Below are positions 61,901 to 64,000 of a stretch of DNA of 64,000 nt, piece after piece (position 1 is the first letter of the stretch; each line of letters opens with the position of its first letter). The notes under the pieces were generated by a model that was given only the letters and a program-made list of their open reading frames with translations, searched no databases and had not been told where the DNA came from. The stretch is from NCBI GenBank assembly GCA_019637315.1, contig JAHBVU010000001.1, positions 372,001 through 436,000 on the forward strand. Direction: 5' to 3'. Origin of the DNA: Gemmatimonadales bacterium (GTDB lineage Bacteria; Gemmatimonadota; Gemmatimonadetes; Gemmatimonadales; GWC2-71-9). Position numbers and translations under genes: made by a program.

Positions 61901-64000
61901 CAGTGGTCGCATGGCGGCGACCCGATGGGCGGGCGGGTGCAGCTCCACGCCCGTGAGACGACCGACGGGGCAACCTGGCGTCTCATCGCCGATGCGGTCG
62001 CGGTACCGGCACGTGCCGACAAGGACAGCTCGCCCGACTGGCTGGTCGAGGCAGAACAGGCTGAAACCGGCACCGAGATTTACGATCGGTTACGCAGCTG
62101 CGGCCTCGAATACGGCCCGGCGTTTCAGGCGATGACGGCCGTGACAACGGGCCGCGATGCCGCCCGAAGCACTGCGGCGATTCCCGCCCCCGTGGCTAAC
62201 GATCCCGGCCTCGATCAGTACGGCGTGCATCCCGTGGTGCTCGATGCCGCCCTGCAGACGCTCATCCTCGCTGGGCTCGGTGCGGACGACACCACCCGCG
62301 CCACGCCGCTTCCCGTCGCCATCGGGCAACTCGATGTGGTGCCCGGACCCGGCGCGCTCGATGAGGTGACGATCCGAGCGAGGATCACGGCTCGAGACGG
62401 TCGCGGGTTTTCGGGTGACGTGGTCGTCGCCGATGCCAACGGGCGGACCGTCCTCACGGCCGAGGCTGTGGCGTTTGCCTGGACGGCGGCCGATCGGAAA
62501 GGGATCGACGACGCGCTGCTGACGCTCCGGTGGGAGCCGGTGGCGCTCCGACGGATGGCGCAGTCGACAGGCCAGATGATCCTGCTGGGTCGGTCGGCCG
62601 ACACCGCGCCACTGCTCGAGGCGCTGCGCAGTGCTGGTGTCGACGCCACGGCGGCGGCATCGATCGCGGTCCTCTCGCCTCCGGCTGGATCGGGTTCGCC
62701 TGCTGCGCTGACCTGGTGCGTGCCTGGCATGCCGGGCGACGGCGCGGCGGCGTGGAGCGAGCAACTCGTCAACGACGCGATCGGAGTGGCGACGTGGTGC
62801 GCCGAGCAGGGCGGCCGGGTTGCCCGATTGACCATGATCACGCGCGGCGCGGCGCTCGTGGCCGGCAACGCGGTGACCGATCCCGCCGCGGCTGGTGCGC
62901 GGGCCGTCGGCAGTGTGGCCGGCCACGAACAACCCAGCTTGCGCGTGGCATTGATCGACCTCGACTCATCCGCGCCGTCGGCCGTTGCGGTCGATGCGCT
63001 GCTGGCGGACGCGGGCGAGGCCGAGCTGGGATGGCGCGACGGGCAATGGTACGCGGCCAGGCTCGATCGGTGGGCAGAGCCCGATGCCGGCGCAACCGGC
63101 CCCGCGCCGTCCTACGCGCTCGAACTCACGACGCCTGGTTCGCCCGAGCACCTCCGTTGGAGTGGCTTCCACCGCGTTGCGCCCGAGGCCGATCAGGTCG
63201 AGGTCGAGGTCGATGCGGTCGGCCTCAACTTCATGAATGTGCTGAGCATGCTCGGCGCCTTGCCGGGTGCGCCGGGCGGGGTGGGTTCGCTTGGTCTGGA
63301 GGGTGCGGGTCGGGTAGTCCGCATCGGCCGCGACGTTCGGCACGTCGCCGTGGGCGATCGGGTCGTGTTCGTGGCGCCGGAGGCGATGGCTCGGCACGTG
63401 ACGACCGCCGGCGCTCTCGTGGTGCGCTGTCCGTCGTCGATCACCGCGGACGTTGCGGCCGGCCTGCCGATCGCCTATCTCACCGTTCACTATGGGCTCG
63501 GCGTGCAGGCTCGGCTCGGCGCGGGCGAACGGGTCCTGATCCACAGCGCCGCTGGCGGCGTCGGGCTGGCCGCAATCGCGTATGCGCGCCATGCCGGCGC
63601 CGAGATCCTCGCTACGGCCGGCACGCCGGAGAAGCGGGCCTGGCTCCGGTCGCTGGGGATCGCCCATGTCTTCGACTCCCGGGATCTTCGCTGGGCCGAC
63701 GACGTGCTCGCGGCCACCGACGGCGAGGGCGTCGACGTGGTGCTCAACTCGCTCGCGGGCGAGGCGCAGGAACGGGGTGTTGCGGTGCTGCGGCCCTATG
63801 GCCGCTTCGTGGAAATCGGTAAGCGAGACATCTATGCCGACCGGCCGCTCGGTCTCGGCGCCTTCCGCCGCAACCTCGCGTTCTTCGCGGTCGATCTCGA
63901 TCGGATGCTCCGCGAGCGTCCGGACCGCGTTGGGGCGATGCTGGGGGAGGTGATGGCGCTGGTGGAGCGCGGCGTGCTGGCTCCGCTGCCGACGGCAACC
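58913..64000 (+). CDS. Modular type I polyketide synthase (KS-AT-DH-...-ER), 3'-truncated by window
   Basis: At least 1696 residues, open from ATG 58913 to the window end. KS: Cys191 in DTACSSS, His327 in EAHGTGT and His364 in NIGHTEAAAG, all intact. AT: Ser637 in GHSMGEVAA, and the specificity box reads VASH at 737-740, between the HAFH (malonyl) and YASH (methylmalonyl) types, so the extender is uncertain. DH: His945 in ADHVVRRSVLWP has Arg where the HxxxGxxxxP motif has Gly; the second catalytic residue Asp1111 is in VLDAALQT. ER: NADPH site SAAGGVGLAAIAY near 1547. KR and ACP are expected beyond the end. Overlaps the thioesterase stop. Confidence 0.95.
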   Translation, partial: MDRDRRLDAPGPPARSDAHEPIAVVGIGCRYPGGIVDAASFWRVVVEGIDTITEIPRDRFDPDVWYDSRPGTPGRIGSRHGGFVGPLDAFDAFLFGISPREAERLDPQQRLLLEVAWEAFHDAGLDPTRQDGLSCGVYIGQWVGEYEGRLFADPAAIDFHATQGTGRYASSGRLSYTFGLQGPSLTLDTACSSSLVATHLAVQSLRSGETSMSLVGGVNLILEPHTTIAYSRGRMMAADGHSKFGDASADGYVRAEGAAVVLLKRQADAVRDGDRIYALIEGSAINNDGRSSGLFGRPSRLGQATLLAAAYRDAGVDPVSLQFVEAHGTGTRAGDPVELDAIAEVAGGRTGPLWVGSIKTNIGHTEAAAGLAGLIKASLSLYHGVVPPSLHFREPTTAVDWAAMPLRIPTAPVALAGDRSAWRGGVTSFGISGTNAHVVLAAAAPPLPAVPRAGALVLPLAAHLPAALAQLAGAVAARIDGADHDEVARIAATLSRRAALAHRAVVVGADPASVAAGLRALAAGEPAPGLVVGQAPAERRYRVALVFPGQGAQWEGMGRRLLATEPAFAAAVRDVDAALTPLASWSLAEQLVLDPTDPGYQLDRIDVIQPVLVGLEIAYACLLRAYGIEADAVVGHSMGEVAAAWYAGALSLEDAMAVVVHRSRLLRTVAGGGAMAVVELPEADAQAAIGARTDRVSVAVVNASNASVLSGDPAAIDEILGELGARGVFTRPVKVDVASHSAQMDPLVDPLVQAISAIAPASPRTAFYSTVDAAAVTGPDLTPAYWGRNLRRPVRFAETVNQMLDDGYDLFIELGPHPILANAIGRAIEDREADARVLVTGRREEDGQVGLLSLLGEVFVAGVPVDWRRVYPDPVDRELRVPPLPMIRERHWFDRPDRSGAPGVRLVAGRLAHPFLGALFRSAAAGTCAWEWSAAPTRPAWLADHVVRRSVLWPAAASAEGLRATAAEASAETAWSLRNVRFHEALSLEPDRPVHLQWSHGGDPMGGRVQLHARETTDGATWRLIADAVAVPARADKDSSPDWLVEAEQAETGTEIYDRLRSCGLEYGPAFQAMTAVTTGRDAARSTAAIPAPVANDPGLDQYGVHPVVLDAALQTLILAGLGADDTTRATPLPVAIGQLDVVPGPGALDEVTIRARITARDGRGFSGDVVVADANGRTVLTAEAVAFAWTAADRKGIDDALLTLRWEPVALRRMAQSTGQMILLGRSADTAPLLEALRSAGVDATAAASIAVLSPPAGSGSPAALTWCVPGMPGDGAAAWSEQLVNDAIGVATWCAEQGGRVARLTMITRGAALVAGNAVTDPAAAGARAVGSVAGHEQPSLRVALIDLDSSAPSAVAVDALLADAGEAELGWRDGQWYAARLDRWAEPDAGATGPAPSYALELTTPGSPEHLRWSGFHRVAPEADQVEVEVDAVGLNFMNVLSMLGALPGAPGGVGSLGLEGAGRVVRIGRDVRHVAVGDRVVFVAPEAMARHVTTAGALVVRCPSSITADVAAGLPIAYLTVHYGLGVQARLGAGERVLIHSAAGGVGLAAIAYARHAGAEILATAGTPEKRAWLRSLGIAHVFDSRDLRWADDVLAATDGEGVDVVLNSLAGEAQERGVAVLRPYGRFVEIGKRDIYADRPLGLGAFRRNLAFFAVDLDRMLRERPDRVGAMLGEVMALVERGVLAPLPTAT

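Noticed and set aside
62530-63822. A 430-residue plus-strand open frame within the PKS
   Set aside because: It is out of frame with the PKS, whose DH and ER motifs are continuous here, and is Arg/Gly-rich shadow sequence.

Overview
The window is GC-rich, gene-dense chromosomal DNA from a diderm bacterium. Evidence for an outer membrane includes outer-membrane beta-barrel proteins, a BamA-like surface antigen and plug-type proteins. Menaquinone synthesis through the futalosine route (MqnD), many GTG starts, PD40/TolB-like lipoproteins and exported imidazolonepropionase-type amidohydrolases fit a soil-type Gemmatimonadota or a related deep lineage. That assignment is an inference; no rRNA is present.

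Region 1 (about 0.3-24 kb) is a contractile injection locus of type VI kind. One plus-strand run encodes TssB, TssC, a small unknown protein, an Hcp/TssD-like tube protein, a gp25/TssE-like protein, VgrG, a TssF-like protein, a TssG-like protein, TssK, ClpV, a membrane FHA protein and a Ser/Thr kinase. Just upstream lie a polytopic membrane protein with an N-terminal ubiquitin-like domain (an EccD/YukD-like layout) and a membrane-anchored von Willebrand A protein. Divergent to it are a PAAR spike protein with a C-terminal peptidoglycan-binding-like segment, an OmpA-like/peptidoglycan-binding protein and a 799-residue unknown. An FHA-TM-M15-like protein closes the locus. TssJ, TssL, TssM and TssA are not in the window, so the baseplate appears to have an unconventional membrane partner. 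This is the strongest candidate for an undescribed system.

Region 2 (24-34.9 kb) holds envelope and secretion housekeeping genes: an exported amidohydrolase, a coiled-coil/HhH protein, a TolB-like lipoprotein, signal peptidase I, a CsgG/TPR lipoprotein with a beta-barrel partner, a histone-tail-like protein, a cold-shock protein with a classic promoter and long leader, and a large Ig-like/LVIVD protein. A non-coding stretch follows at 34.9-35.6 kb, with two DnaA-box-like words, a strong hairpin and a direct repeat.

Region 3 (35.6-50.3 kb) is mixed: a Fis-type regulator, a pseudopilin-like protein, LemA with an HtpX-like protease, and a minus-strand run made of a zinc-ribbon protein, MqnD, an HD-GYP response regulator, a receiver/HisKA protein without an ATPase domain, and a GNAT. 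It continues with a BamA-like surface antigen, tRNA-Cys, two tandem plug-like proteins, transaldolase and transketolase.

Region 4 (50.5 kb to the end) is a natural-product cluster: Sfp-type PPTase, a cyclic-peptide-type ABC exporter and a single-module NRPS (C-A-T-TE, with Cys as TE nucleophile) on the minus strand, then a type II thioesterase and a modular PKS (KS-AT-DH-ER..., running off the end) on the plus strand. The PPTase activates the carrier proteins, the NRPS and PKS assemble the product, and the ABC protein probably exports it.
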